A stretch of DNA of 64,000 nucleotides from positions 173,300 through 237,299 of the forward strand of contig NZ_WSFT01000036.1 in NCBI RefSeq assembly GCF_016820655.1, written 5' to 3'. Positions 8,670-17,677 of the stretch are shown here, in pieces. The position numbers and the translations under genes are program-made. Under the pieces are notes generated by a model. It was not told the origin of the DNA, searched no databases, and saw nothing but the letters and a program-made list of their open reading frames with translations. Position 1 is the stretch's first letter; each line of letters opens with the position of its first letter. This stretch comes from Anaeromonas frigoriresistens (GTDB lineage: Bacteria; Bacillota; Clostridia; Tissierellales; SIT17).

Positions 8670-8771
8670 GGACAATTTTTATAAATATATGATTAGTAAT
8701 ATCTTCAATACTATTTAGAATAGGTTTAGATTTATTGATTTTTAAAATAACAATTTTAAAATAATAATTAT

Positions 8772-8801
8772 ATATAGCATACTAGTATGCTATATTTTTT
8801 T
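8772..8801 (+). terminator. Intrinsic terminator of the importer operon
   Basis: A 24-base palindrome (ATATAGCATA-CTAG-TATGCTATAT, 8772-8795) is followed by six T. Confidence 0.75.
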
Positions 8802-8864
8802 AGTTTATAATGTAGGATAGAGGGGAAATGATTTTATATTTTATTAAATTGGGGGATGTATAAC

Positions 8865-9800
8865 ATGACAAAACAATTAAAGGCAGATATAGCACTGCTA
8901 TTAGTCACAATAGGTTGGGGAGCGTCATTTATTTTAACTAAAAATTCATTAGCAGAACTACCTACATATAATTTTCTAGCTATTAGATTTTTTCTAGCCT
9001 TTTTTATATCAACAGCTATATATTATAAAAGAATGATAAGAATAGATAAGGATACTTTAAAATATGGACTTATATTAGGTGTATTGCTATATGCCCATTA
9101 TGCTTTCCAAACAGTAGGATTAAATTATACTACAGCTTCAAAATCAGCATTTATTACTGGATTAAATGTAATACTAGTTCCTATTTTTTCGGCTGTATTA
9201 TTAAAAAATATTCCTGATAAAAAAGTTAGAATAAGTGCTACTTTAGCTATGATAGGCTTGGCACTACTTACGCTGAATCAAAAACTTGGTGGGATAAATA
9301 TAGGAGATATTTATACCCTTATATGTGCAGTATTATTTGCTTTTTATATAATACTAGTAGGAAAATATACAAAAGATGTAGACTCTGTAAGTATGGCTAT
9401 AATTCAATTAGGATTAGTAGGTTTATTTAGTACTATAACTTCTTTTGTGTTAAAGGAAAATCTAACCTTAACTGTAAGTGTTGGAGGGTGGATTAATATT
9501 ACTATTTTAGCAGTAGTGTGTACATCAGGAGCCTTTATTGTACAAAGTGTAGCCCAGAAATTTACAACTCCTAATCATACAGCCCTTATATACACAGGAG
9601 AGCCTGTATTTGCTGGGGTCTTTGGATTTTTGTTTTATGGAGAGAGGTTAGGAATAAAGGGAACTTTGGGAGCTTTATTGATAGTAAGCGGTATGTTAAT
9701 GGCTGAAGTAGATTTTAAAAAGATATTTAGCAAAAATAAGAAAAATGAATCAACTGAATCAAATGAATCAACTGAATCAAATGAATTAACTGAAGGATAG
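8865..9800 (+). CDS. EamA/DMT-superfamily permease
   Basis: Membrane transporter of 311 residues with ten hydrophobic helices arranged as two EamA repeats (first ADIALLLVTIGWGASFI, second GDIYTLICAVLFAFYIILVG, ending FAGVFGFLFYGERLG). Substrate unknown; relatives export amino acids, metabolites or drugs. I prefer ATG 8865 over ATG 8856, because GGGGG (8851-8855) abuts the first but is well spaced for the second. The C-terminal tail is unusual: six 9-base units (9744-9797) encode alternating NES/TES triplets. The gene is monocistronic, with its own terminator overlapping the stop codon. Confidence 0.85.
   Translation: MTKQLKADIALLLVTIGWGASFILTKNSLAELPTYNFLAIRFFLAFFISTAIYYKRMIRIDKDTLKYGLILGVLLYAHYAFQTVGLNYTTASKSAFITGLNVILVPIFSAVLLKNIPDKKVRISATLAMIGLALLTLNQKLGGINIGDIYTLICAVLFAFYIILVGKYTKDVDSVSMAIIQLGLVGLFSTITSFVLKENLTLTVSVGGWINITILAVVCTSGAFIVQSVAQKFTTPNHTALIYTGEPVFAGVFGFLFYGERLGIKGTLGALLIVSGMLMAEVDFKKIFSKNKKNESTESNESTESNELTEG
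9744..9797 (+). repeat. 9-bp tandem repeat encoding an NES/TES tail
   Basis: Six in-frame units of AATGAATCA or ACTGAATCA with small changes in the last two. They encode a polar tail on the EamA permease and could vary in copy number by slippage. Confidence 0.85.
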
Positions 9801-9817
9801 AATATCTATCCTTTTTT
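9793..9817 (+). terminator. Intrinsic terminator overlapping the EamA stop codon
   Basis: AAGGATAGA (9793-9801) pairs with TCTATCCTT (9805-9813), followed by T7 counted from within the arm. The TAG stop (9798-9800) is in the stem. Confidence 0.8.
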
Positions 9818-9932
9818 TGTGGATTCATATAGAACTTTTATTAACTATAAGTATATATATATTGTTATAAAATATGAAAAAAATCCATATATAAATCAAA
9901 CAAAACTAATACAACCATTGGAATTATCGCAT

Positions 9933-9962
9933 AATATTTGTTTAATATATTAAACAAATATT
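9933..9962. promoter_or_regulatory. Perfect 30-bp palindrome upstream of the spermidine operon
   Basis: Arms AATATTTGTTTAATA (9933-9947) and TATTAAACAAATATT (9948-9962) are exact complements with no spacer. It ends 3 bases before the -35 box at 9966. No T run or gene end accounts for it as a terminator, so an operator for a dimeric regulator is the better reading. Confidence 0.65.
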
Positions 9963-9965
9963 TTA

Positions 9966-9994
9966 TTGACACTAATCATATAATGTTATATATT
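9966..9994 (+). promoter_or_regulatory. Promoter of the speADEB operon
   Basis: TTGACA (9966-9971), 17-base spacer, TATATT (9989-9994), about 50 bases before the speA start. Confidence 0.7.
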
Positions 9995-10041
9995 AATAAA
10001 GGAAATATTTCGTTGATTTTTTGGAAAGGGGAGAGATGCAG

Positions 10042-11487
10042 ATGAAAGAACAATTTAAGACCCCATTATTGGATGCTTTAAAAGCATATCATAAGCGTGA
10101 AGTTATTCCTTTTGACGTTCCTGGTCATAAGCATGGAAAGGGTATAAAGGAACTAACGGAGTTTTTTGGAGAAAAAATAATGCAAGTTGATGTTAATTCT
10201 ATGAAACCTTTAGATAATATAAGTAATCCCATAGGAGTTATAAAAGAAGCTGAAGATTTAATGGCTAAGGCCTATGGAACTGATCATGCTTATTTTTTAG
10301 TTAATGGGACTACTAGTGCTGTTCAAGCTATGATAATGAGCGTATTAAATCCTAATGAAAAAATATTAATGCCTAGAAATGCTCATAAATCAGCAATAAA
10401 TGCATTAATATTAAGTGGAGCTATTCCGGTATATTTACAACCAGAAATAGATGATAATTTAGGTTTTGCAGTAAGCGTAAGTGTAGAAGGTATAAAAGAA
10501 GCTTTAGATCAAAATGAAGATATAAAAGCAGTGTTTTTAATGAATCCTACCTATTATGGAACAGTATCTGATTTAAAAGAGATAGTGAAAATTTGCCATG
10601 ATAGAGATATACCATTATTAATTGATGAAGCTCATGGAGCTCACTTTAAATTTCATGAAGATTTACCTTTAAGTGGAGCTGAAATTGGTGCAGATATGGT
10701 AGCTGTAAGTTTGCATAAGACAGGAGGAGCATTAACTCAAAGCTCAGCCCTATTAGTGAATGATGGATATCTAGATAAAAATAGAATTAGACATATAATA
10801 AATCTTACTCAAACAACTAGCGCAAGTTATTTACTAATGACTAGTTTAGATGTATGTAGAAAAAACCTTATGGTGAATGGGCAAGAAATATTAACTGAAG
10901 TAATAGAATTAGTTGAAGATGCTAGAATACGTATTAATAAGATAGATGGACTTTATGCCTTTGGTAAAGAGGTAATAGGTAAGAATTCGGTGATAGACTT
11001 TGATGTTACTAAGTTAGGTGTAAATGTAACAGGAATAGGTCTTACTGGATTAAAAGCATATGACATACTGAGAGATGAATATAATATACAGGTAGAATTA
11101 GGAGATATGTATAATATATTAGCTATAGTAAGTTTAGGAGACTCAAAGGAATCCTTAAATGCTCTAGTAGAAGCACTAGAAGATATGGCTGATAAATATA
11201 GAGATAGAAGTAAAAAGGTGTTGAAGGTATCCCTTAAAAATCCTGAAGTGGTGGTAAGTCCAAGAGAGGCTTTTTATTCAAAGACAGTAAGTTTACCTAT
11301 TAAAGATGCAATTGGTAAGATTAGTGGAGAAGCAGTAATGGCCTATCCGCCAGGAATACCGATTATTTCTCAAGGGGAAAGAATAACACAAGATACTATA
11401 CAATATATAGAGTTATTGAAATCTCAGGAAAGTATGCTCACTGGAACCAAAGATCCTTATGTAAATAATATTGAGGTTTTGATATAA
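10042..11487 (+). CDS. speA: Arginine decarboxylase (Orn/Lys/Arg decarboxylase family, PLP)
   Basis: Fold-I PLP decarboxylase of 481 residues. It has the family N-terminus (TPLLDALKAYHKREVIPFDVPGHKHGKG), DEAHGAHF with the PLP-binding Asp, and SLHKTGGALTQSS with the Schiff-base Lys near residue 226. I place the start at ATG 10042, 8 bases after AAGGGGAG; upstream in-frame TTG 10021 and ATG 10036 are badly placed for that site. The family alone could be lysine, ornithine or arginine decarboxylase, but an agmatinase gene in the same operon makes arginine to agmatine the likely reaction, the first step of putrescine synthesis. Confidence 0.88.
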   Translation: MKEQFKTPLLDALKAYHKREVIPFDVPGHKHGKGIKELTEFFGEKIMQVDVNSMKPLDNISNPIGVIKEAEDLMAKAYGTDHAYFLVNGTTSAVQAMIMSVLNPNEKILMPRNAHKSAINALILSGAIPVYLQPEIDDNLGFAVSVSVEGIKEALDQNEDIKAVFLMNPTYYGTVSDLKEIVKICHDRDIPLLIDEAHGAHFKFHEDLPLSGAEIGADMVAVSLHKTGGALTQSSALLVNDGYLDKNRIRHIINLTQTTSASYLLMTSLDVCRKNLMVNGQEILTEVIELVEDARIRINKIDGLYAFGKEVIGKNSVIDFDVTKLGVNVTGIGLTGLKAYDILRDEYNIQVELGDMYNILAIVSLGDSKESLNALVEALEDMADKYRDRSKKVLKVSLKNPEVVVSPREAFYSKTVSLPIKDAIGKISGEAVMAYPPGIPIISQGERITQDTIQYIELLKSQESMLTGTKDPYVNNIEVLI

Positions 11488-11562
11488 ATTTTTTTGTCAG
11501 TTAGTTTAGTATATATAAATAAATTATTTAAAAAATATAAACAATTTGTGGAGGTATGAAAA

Positions 11563-11997
11563 ATGAAAATAGAACAATTAGGCAGACACATTTTAGTTGA
11601 ATTTTACAACTGTGATAAAGAAATACTAAATGATCATGGGTTAATTGAAGAATATATGAAAAATGCAGCAATAGAAGCAAAAGCAACAATAGTTCAAAGT
11701 GCATTTCACATGTTTAATCCTTGGGGAGTGAGTGGAGCTGTTATAATTCAAGAATCCCATCTTACTATTCATACATGGCCAGAATATGGATATGCAGCAG
11801 TAGATTTATTTACTTGTGGAGATACAGTTGATCCATGGGTAGCCTTTGATTATTTAAAGAAAACACTTAAAAGTGATAAAACAGAGACTACAGAAGTAGT
11901 AAGAGGAGAAGCTGGTAGAATAAGACATTTCTCTCCTGAAAAATATGATCAAATACATTTCAAACCAGTAGAAGAACAAGAGAAGAAGTGCGTATAA
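11563..11997 (+). CDS. speD: S-adenosylmethionine decarboxylase proenzyme
   Basis: Small bacterial-type (SpeH/SpeD) enzyme of 144 residues that self-cleaves to a pyruvoyl enzyme and makes decarboxylated AdoMet, the aminopropyl donor. The cleavage site is in [12 protein letters not shown], giving Ser65 as the pyruvoyl precursor; Cys85 in DLFTCGDT is the expected proton donor. GGAGG precedes ATG. It lies between speA and speE and is probably co-transcribed with both. Confidence 0.95.
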   Translation: MKIEQLGRHILVEFYNCDKEILNDHGLIEEYMKNAAIEAKATIVQSAFHMFNPWGVSGAVIIQESHLTIHTWPEYGYAAVDLFTCGDTVDPWVAFDYLKKTLKSDKTETTEVVRGEAGRIRHFSPEKYDQIHFKPVEEQEKKCV

Positions 11998-12015
11998 GTT
12001 TTGGAGGTGTAAATC

Positions 12016-12864
12016 ATGGAATTTTGGTATACAGAAGATCACACTGATGAGGTAAAATTTTCAATAAAAGTTGATAAGCATATATACTCAGAAAACAGCG
12101 ATTTTCAAAGATTAGATATTTTTGAAAGTAAAGAGTTTGGTAGATTTTTAACCCTAGATGGTCTTATGATGGTAAATGAGAAAGATGAATTTATTTATCA
12201 TGATATGATTTCTCATGTTTCCATGGCAGTAAATACTAATATAAAGAAGGTTTTAGTTATAGGTGGAGGAGATGGAGGAACAGTAAGGGAGTTAACAAGG
12301 TATAAAACCATTGAAAAAATAGATATGGTAGAGATTGATGAATTAGTAGTTAGAGCCTCTCAAAAATATCTTCATTATACAGCATGTAAATTAGAGGATG
12401 AGAGAGTAAATCTATACTTTGAAGACGGAATAGAATTTGTTAAAGGGAAAGAATCTGAGTATGATTTAATTATAGTTGACTCTACAGACCCTATTGGTCC
12501 TGGAGAAGGTCTATTTACTACAGAGTTCTATACTAATTGCTATAAGGCATTATCAGAAGAGGGGATCCTTATAAATCAGAATGAAAGTGCATACTATGAA
12601 ACTAATGCAAGAGAAGCTAAAAGAGCTCATAATAAAATTAAAAATATATTTCCTATAGCTATGGCTTACCAATATCATATACCAACTTACCCAGCAGGTC
12701 ACTGGTTGTTTGGATTTGCCTCTAAAGCGTTACATCCAATTGATGACTTAAAGGCAGAGGATTGGAATAGTCTAGGACTTAAAACTAAATATTATAATAC
12801 TGAACTTCATAAGGGGGCTTTTGGGTTACCGAACTATATCAAGGAGTTGTTAGAAAGTGAATAA
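12016..12864 (+). CDS. speE: Spermidine synthase
   Basis: Aminopropyltransferase of 282 residues that joins putrescine and decarboxylated AdoMet to make spermidine. The nucleotide-binding motif GGGDGGTVRE is at about 83-92, the acidic VEIDEL follows, and the catalytic stretch VDSTDPIGPGE contains Asp155 and Asp158. The start has GGAGGTG 7 bases upstream. It is 18 bases after speD, and its last 8 bases overlap the start of speB, so the two are translationally coupled. Confidence 0.95.
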   Translation: MEFWYTEDHTDEVKFSIKVDKHIYSENSDFQRLDIFESKEFGRFLTLDGLMMVNEKDEFIYHDMISHVSMAVNTNIKKVLVIGGGDGGTVRELTRYKTIEKIDMVEIDELVVRASQKYLHYTACKLEDERVNLYFEDGIEFVKGKESEYDLIIVDSTDPIGPGEGLFTTEFYTNCYKALSEEGILINQNESAYYETNAREAKRAHNKIKNIFPIAMAYQYHIPTYPAGHWLFGFASKALHPIDDLKAEDWNSLGLKTKYYNTELHKGAFGLPNYIKELLESE

Positions 12865-13702
12865 AAATATAAGTACTTTTATTGGCTTTGATTCAGAATA
12901 TGAAGAGGCAGATATAGTAGTATTTGGAAGTCCATTTGATGGAACAACTTCTTTTAGGCCGGGAACTAGATTTGCTCCAGAGGCAATGAGGAGAGATTCT
13001 TACGGGTTAGAAACATATTCTCCTTACCAAGATAAGGATTTGGAGGATTATAAGATATATGATGGTGGAGATTTAGATTTTCCTTTTGGAAATCCTATAA
13101 AAACATTAAATATTATTGAAGAATATACTAAAAAAGTAGTTAATGAAAATAAAATACCCCTAATGATTGGTGGGGAACATTTAGTGTCCTTACCTGCTAT
13201 AAAGGCAGTTTATAATAAATATAGTGATCTATGTATTATACATTTTGATGCCCATGCAGATTTAAGGGAAGATTATTTAGGAGAGAAACTGTCTCATGCT
13301 ACAGTTATGAGAAGAGTGTGGGATTTTGTAGGAGATAATAAAATTTTTCAATTCGGAATAAGGTCTGGAGAAAAAGAAGAATTTAACTGGTCTAAAGATC
13401 ATACTACCTTAAATAAATTTAACCTAGAAGGATTAGATCAAGTTCTAGAAGTTATAGGAGATAAGCCTGTATATATAACAATAGATTTAGATATATTAGA
13501 TCCATCAATTTTTCCTGGAACTGGAACAATTGAACCGGGAGGAGTATCCTTTAATGAACTTTTAAGAGGGATAACAAAGTTAAGTAAATTAAATATTGTT
13601 GGAGCTGATATAGTAGAACTTTCACCCCATTATGATAACAGTGGTACATCTACAGCTGTAGCATGTAAAGTTCTTAGAGAGTTGGCTTTAGTTATAAAAT
13701 AG
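12857..13702 (+). CDS. speB: Agmatinase
   Basis: Ureohydrolase of 281 residues converting agmatine to putrescine and urea. Expected metal ligands are His108 (GGEHLVS), Asp131, His133 and Asp135 (HFDAHADLR), and Asp210/Asp212 (TIDLDILDP). It starts at GTG 12857 inside the end of speE, with AAGGAG at 12840-12845. Together with SpeA it supplies putrescine for SpeE, so the operon encodes the whole arginine-to-spermidine route. Assignment as agmatinase rather than arginase rests on the operon. Confidence 0.92.
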   Translation: MNKNISTFIGFDSEYEEADIVVFGSPFDGTTSFRPGTRFAPEAMRRDSYGLETYSPYQDKDLEDYKIYDGGDLDFPFGNPIKTLNIIEEYTKKVVNENKIPLMIGGEHLVSLPAIKAVYNKYSDLCIIHFDAHADLREDYLGEKLSHATVMRRVWDFVGDNKIFQFGIRSGEKEEFNWSKDHTTLNKFNLEGLDQVLEVIGDKPVYITIDLDILDPSIFPGTGTIEPGGVSFNELLRGITKLSKLNIVGADIVELSPHYDNSGTSTAVACKVLRELALVIK

Positions 13703-13725
13703 AACAGAATATTCTGTTCTATTTT
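13699..13725 (+). terminator. Intrinsic terminator overlapping the speB stop
   Basis: A perfect palindrome with 12-base arms (ATAGAACAGAAT/ATTCTGTTCTAT, 13699-13722) followed by TTTT. The TAG stop at 13700-13702 is at the stem base. Confidence 0.85.
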
Positions 13726-13827
13726 TCATACTATATATTATTAATCATGACTTATATTCGACTTATTATGAACTATATTATATAATATATATGTATAATT
13801 CGATTTTATTTCATTGGAGGGGTATAG

Positions 13828-15228
13828 ATGATTTATGATGTAATTATTGTAGGGGCGGGTCCTTCTGGGATATTTACTGCACTAGAATTAATAAGAAAAG
13901 GTTATGATAAAAAAATATTATTAATTGAAAAGGGAACTAGAATTGAAAAGAGGAATTGTCCTAAAGATCAGATTTTAGAATGTGTTTCTTGTAAACCTTA
14001 CTGCCATATAACTACGGGATTTTCAGGAGCTGGAGCATTCTCTGATGGAAAACTATCTTTAAGTTATGAAGTTGGAGGAGACTTACCAAACCTTATTGGC
14101 AATAGAGTAGCCCAAGAAATGATAAACTATACCGACGATATATATTTAGAATTTGGTGCAGATTCCAAGGTTGAAGGATTAGAAAACAATGAAGCCATTA
14201 AAGAGATAAGAAGAAAATCTATTGAAGCAGGATTGAAATTAGTGGACTGTCCTATTAGACATCTTGGTACAGAAAAAGCTCAAGAAATATACTATAAAAT
14301 ACAAGAATATTTAATAAAAAATGGTGTAGAAATAAGATTTAACACACTTGTAGAAGATTTAATAATAGAAAATAATACTATTAAAGGAATAATGACAATA
14401 GACTCTACTAGAAAAAAAGAAAGAGAAGAAATATTATCTAATAAAGTAATAATATCTACTGGTAGAAAAGGGGCAGATTGGTTAAAACGTATGTGTATAA
14501 ACCACGAAATTAATCATAGTTCTGGTACTGTAGATATTGGAGTAAGAGTAGAAGTAAGAAATGAAGTGATGGAAAAAGTTAATAATGTATTATATGAATC
14601 AAAATTGATAGGTTATCCTGCGCCTTTTAGAAATAAGGTAAGAACCTTCTGCCAAAATCCAGGTGGATTTGTAAGTCAAGAAAATTATGATGATGATTTA
14701 GCTATAGTGAATGGTCATTCATATAAAGATAAGAAATCTGATAATACAAACTTAGCAATATTAAGCTCTCATAATTTTATAGAACCATTTAATCAACCTA
14801 TTGAATATGGTAAAAAGGTATCGGAGTTAGTGAATATGCTAGGGGATGGGAAGATATTAGTACAGAGGTATGGTGATATATTAGATGGTAAAAGAACGTG
14901 GCAAGAGGAATTAAATAGATCTAATGTTAAACCCACATTACCAGATGCTGTAGCAGGGGATATAACTTCAGCTATACCTTATAGACCTATGTTAAATATA
15001 CTTAATTTTATTCAATCGTTAAATATAGTGGTTCCTGGTTTTGCTAGTAGGGAGACTCTATTATATGGGCCAGAAGTTAAGTTTTATAGTAACAAAATAA
15101 ATATAGATCAAAACTTTGAAACAAATATTAAGGGACTACACTCTTTAGGTGATTCTAGTGGCTGGACTAGAGGCCTGATGATGGCGTCAGTAATGGGAGT
15201 AATGATGGCGAGAAATATTTCGAAGTAA
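13828..15228 (+). CDS. FAD-dependent oxidoreductase of the COG2509 type (short form)
   Basis: Flavoprotein of 466 residues with an N-terminal Rossmann motif (VIIVGAGPSGIFTALELI), GFSGAGAFSDGKLS, and a C-terminal FAD-contacting GDSSGWTRGLMMAS. It resembles the long uncharacterised dehydrogenase at 26590 but lacks that protein's roughly 90-residue N-terminal domain. A Cys-rich patch (NCPKDQILECVSCKPYC) follows the first FAD motif and could hold a metal or redox site. Substrate unknown. GGAGGGG precedes ATG. The gene is alone on its transcript. Confidence 0.75.
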   Translation: MIYDVIIVGAGPSGIFTALELIRKGYDKKILLIEKGTRIEKRNCPKDQILECVSCKPYCHITTGFSGAGAFSDGKLSLSYEVGGDLPNLIGNRVAQEMINYTDDIYLEFGADSKVEGLENNEAIKEIRRKSIEAGLKLVDCPIRHLGTEKAQEIYYKIQEYLIKNGVEIRFNTLVEDLIIENNTIKGIMTIDSTRKKEREEILSNKVIISTGRKGADWLKRMCINHEINHSSGTVDIGVRVEVRNEVMEKVNNVLYESKLIGYPAPFRNKVRTFCQNPGGFVSQENYDDDLAIVNGHSYKDKKSDNTNLAILSSHNFIEPFNQPIEYGKKVSELVNMLGDGKILVQRYGDILDGKRTWQEELNRSNVKPTLPDAVAGDITSAIPYRPMLNILNFIQSLNIVVPGFASRETLLYGPEVKFYSNKINIDQNFETNIKGLHSLGDSSGWTRGLMMASVMGVMMARNISK

Positions 15229-15265
15229 ATGTATAGTTTCAACTATATTAGTTAATAATGGATAA

Positions 15266-15314
15266 GGATAACGCAAAGGTTATACATATTTGGACATAAT
15301 TAACCTTGCTATCC
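15266..15314. repeat. Imperfect inverted repeat
   Basis: GGATA-AC-GCAA-A-GGTTA (15266-15282) is matched by TAACCTTGCTATCC (15301-15314) with two bulges. It lies between the FAD gene and the shared terminator. No family recognised. Confidence 0.4.
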
Positions 15315-15320
15315 CCCACC

Positions 15321-15360
15321 TAAAAGAAGTGACTCCTACAAAGGGGAGTCACTTCTTTTA
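15321..15360. terminator. Bidirectional terminator between convergent genes
   Basis: Perfect 16-base arms (TAAAAGAAGTGACTCC, 15321-15336, and its complement 15345-15360) with an 8-base loop. It serves the FAD gene on the plus strand and the TtcA-like gene on the minus strand. Confidence 0.85.
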
Positions 15361-15362
15361 TT

Positions 15363-16229
15363 TTATTCTTCATCATAAAAATCTAGATAGGAGTACTTCC
15401 TATTATCTTTTTTCCAACCTAATACTCTATCCATATTCACATTCTCTGCTGACTTAAATATAGATTTATCTACATCAATAAAATTTTCTTTTAACTGTTT
15501 AATAAGATCTTTTATTTCATGTCTCTTATTTCCGATTTTTTTAGCTGCTACCATACATGCACAGTTCAAAGGCCATATGCCACTAGTTTCTGTAAATCTT
15601 TCTATATTTTCTTCTCTGATATAATACATTGGGCGAATAAGATCTATCCCTTCATAATTCTCAGATTTTAGTTTAGGTAGCATTGTCTTAAAGTTTCCAG
15701 AATATAAGATGTTCAGCATAGTGGTTTCAATTACATCATTAAAATGGTGTCCTAAGGCTAGCTTGTTACACCCTAACTCTAAAGACTTTCTATATAAAGC
15801 ACCCCTTCGCATTCTAGCACATAGATAACAAGGGTAATCACTAGCTTTTTCATCAGCTATTTCAAAAATCTTTGATTCAAATATCTTTACCGGAATACCA
15901 AGGTATTCACAATTCTCTATTAAGAGTTTTTTTATATCAGGATGATATCCTGGATCCATAGCCAAAAACTCTAAATCGAATTTCACTTTACCATGTTTAT
16001 GAAGCTCTTGAAACAGTTTGGCTAAGAGTAAGCTATCTTTACCGCCAGATATTGCTACAGCTACCTTATCTCCTTCGTTTAATAGTTCATAATTGCTTAT
16101 GGCCTTAACAAATGGAGACCAAAGGTATTTTCTATATTTTTTGATAATATTTCTTTCTATTTCTTTTAAAGGTTTCTTATCTTCGGTAGGGATTAACTGA
16201 TCACAGCCTTCTCCTGCTAATTTACTCAT
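15363..16229 (-). CDS. TtcA-like tRNA-thiolation PP-loop ATPase
   Basis: Cytoplasmic protein of 288 residues. An adenylating PP-loop (VAVAISGGKDSLLLAKL) is followed by CYLCARMRRG and, later, LNCACMVAAKK, cysteines expected to bind an Fe-S cluster in the TtcA/TtuA group. TtcA adds sulfur to cytidine 32 of tRNA; a related sulfurtransferase role is possible. The N-terminal 40 residues are outside the PP-loop domain. The start is fixed by AGAGGTGG upstream of ATG 16229. It is read leftward toward the shared terminator. Confidence 0.8.
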   Translation of the reverse strand: MSKLAGEGCDQLIPTEDKKPLKEIERNIIKKYRKYLWSPFVKAISNYELLNEGDKVAVAISGGKDSLLLAKLFQELHKHGKVKFDLEFLAMDPGYHPDIKKLLIENCEYLGIPVKIFESKIFEIADEKASDYPCYLCARMRRGALYRKSLELGCNKLALGHHFNDVIETTMLNILYSGNFKTMLPKLKSENYEGIDLIRPMYYIREENIERFTETSGIWPLNCACMVAAKKIGNKRHEIKDLIKQLKENFIDVDKSIFKSAENVNMDRVLGWKKDNRKYSYLDFYDEE

Positions 16230-16296
16230 TGTACCACCTCTTTTTCTTTTGCAATAATTCTAGTATATTATAACATTAATCATGTTTACTTGTTAA

Positions 16297-17067
16297 TTAT
16301 TTATTCCAATGTTTGATCATAATATTTACTGATCTTTCCATTTCTTTAGCAAAATCAGATCCAAATTTTCTTGAATACGCTATTTGTCCTATATTTTTTG
16401 CATCAAAGGCATTATTAGGATTAAAATTCTTACTTATATGTTGAAACATATTATCAAAGTCTTCCCCGGAAAGTCTTTTATATTCTTCTTCAAAGACTAT
16501 ATATTCTTTACCAAATCTTGGTTTTGTGGTTTTATCCATTCCATCAGGATAATAACCAAGGGTTAGCATACCAATAGGAAATACTTTATCTGGTAGATTA
16601 AGCATTTCTTTATGGATTTCATAGTTTTCCATAATATCCCCTATATAACAGGAACCTATATTTAATGATTCTGCTGCTATTACAGCATTTTGAGCAGCTA
16701 TTAGGGCATCAGATATTGATAAGAACAAATCACCATTAGTGGGACCATGATATTCCATCTCTTTTTCCTTACAGAATTTTTTAATATCACAATGTTGTAA
16801 ATAATCAGTCCACCTTTGCATATCAGCTAAAAATATTAATACTAAAGGTGCTTTAGCAATAAAGGGCTGATTATCACAAGATTTACTTAGCTTTTCAATC
16901 TTTTCTTGATCCTTTATTACTAATACAGTATAAAGCATCATATTACCGGCAGTTGGTGCTCTCATGGTTGAATAGAGTATCTGCTCTAGATGATCTTCCG
17001 AGATAGGTTTATCTTTATATCTTCTTAAAGATATCCTATTATTTAATACATTTAACGTTTCATTCAT
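16297..17067 (-). CDS. Nitroreductase-family protein (FMN)
   Basis: Flavin reductase-like enzyme of 256 residues. The N-terminus LNNRISLRRYKDKPISEDHLE and MRAPTAGNMMLYTVLV give the FMN-binding pattern, and the middle (ALIAAQNAVIAAESLNIGSCYIGDI) is typical of the NfsA/FRP-like branch. I start it at ATG 17067, preceded by AAAGGGGGA; in-frame codons further upstream lack a ribosome site. Physiological substrate unknown. Together with the SOD and ferritin-like genes it suggests a redox-stress neighbourhood. Confidence 0.82.
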   Translation of the reverse strand: MNETLNVLNNRISLRRYKDKPISEDHLEQILYSTMRAPTAGNMMLYTVLVIKDQEKIEKLSKSCDNQPFIAKAPLVLIFLADMQRWTDYLQHCDIKKFCKEKEMEYHGPTNGDLFLSISDALIAAQNAVIAAESLNIGSCYIGDIMENYEIHKEMLNLPDKVFPIGMLTLGYYPDGMDKTTKPRFGKEYIVFEEEYKRLSGEDFDNMFQHISKNFNPNNAFDAKNIGQIAYSRKFGSDFAKEMERSVNIMIKHWNK

Positions 17068-17220
17068 ATAAAAGTCCCCCTTTAATTTAACGTATATATA
17101 ATACATTATCAATTATATTAAAAGTTCTATAAAAATATAAATTTATCCTTCTAATATTTCTAACATATTTAAGTGTGTTTGAGAGCAAACTAAAATATAT
17201 ATCATAAAAGGAGTGAAATT

Positions 17221-17643
17221 ATGGATAACACTACTGAAAAATCTTTGAATAGTCTACTACAAGGAGAGTATATGGCAGTAGACTCTTTTAATATATTTAT
17301 TTCTAAACTACAGAATCAAAAATATAGGGATGTATTTCAAGATGTTCAAAAACAACATAGGGATAATATTTCAACCCTAGCAGAATATATTCAAAATATT
17401 GGTGGGAAACCAGATGAAAATTTAGGGTTTAAAGGAAATATGGCAGATATTAAAATTAATTTTGATATGTATAAAAAAAATGATAATTATATAAAAAATA
17501 AAGCTATAGAAGGAGAAACAAATGGTATAAATATGACTGAAAAAATCATGAGGGGTAACCTTGATAATAAGTCTAGAGATATTGTAGGGGAAATTCTTCA
17601 CCGAGATAGAAATAGTATTGAAAGATTAAAAGAATTAAATTAA
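17221..17643 (+). CDS. Ferritin-like four-helix protein (DUF2383/PA2169 type)
   Basis: All-helical protein of 140 residues with the ferritin-like pattern: repeated Glu/His in LLQGEYMAVDSFN, DVQKQHRDNISTLAEYI, and EILHRDRNSIERL. These could form a di-metal site but are not a full ferritin set. Function unknown. AAGGAG lies 8 bases before ATG. It is divergent from the nitroreductase, convergent with sodA, and shares a terminator with it. Confidence 0.7.
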   Translation: MDNTTEKSLNSLLQGEYMAVDSFNIFISKLQNQKYRDVFQDVQKQHRDNISTLAEYIQNIGGKPDENLGFKGNMADIKINFDMYKKNDNYIKNKAIEGETNGINMTEKIMRGNLDNKSRDIVGEILHRDRNSIERLKELN

Positions 17644-17672
17644 GCCTCGGAATATTCCGAGGCTTAATTTTT
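17641..17672. terminator. Bidirectional terminator
   Basis: A perfect 26-base palindrome (arms TAAGCCTCGGAAT/ATTCCGAGGCTTA) followed by T6. The TAA of the ferritin-like gene opens the stem; sodA ends 6 bases beyond. Confidence 0.85.
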
Positions 17673-17677
17673 GTTTA

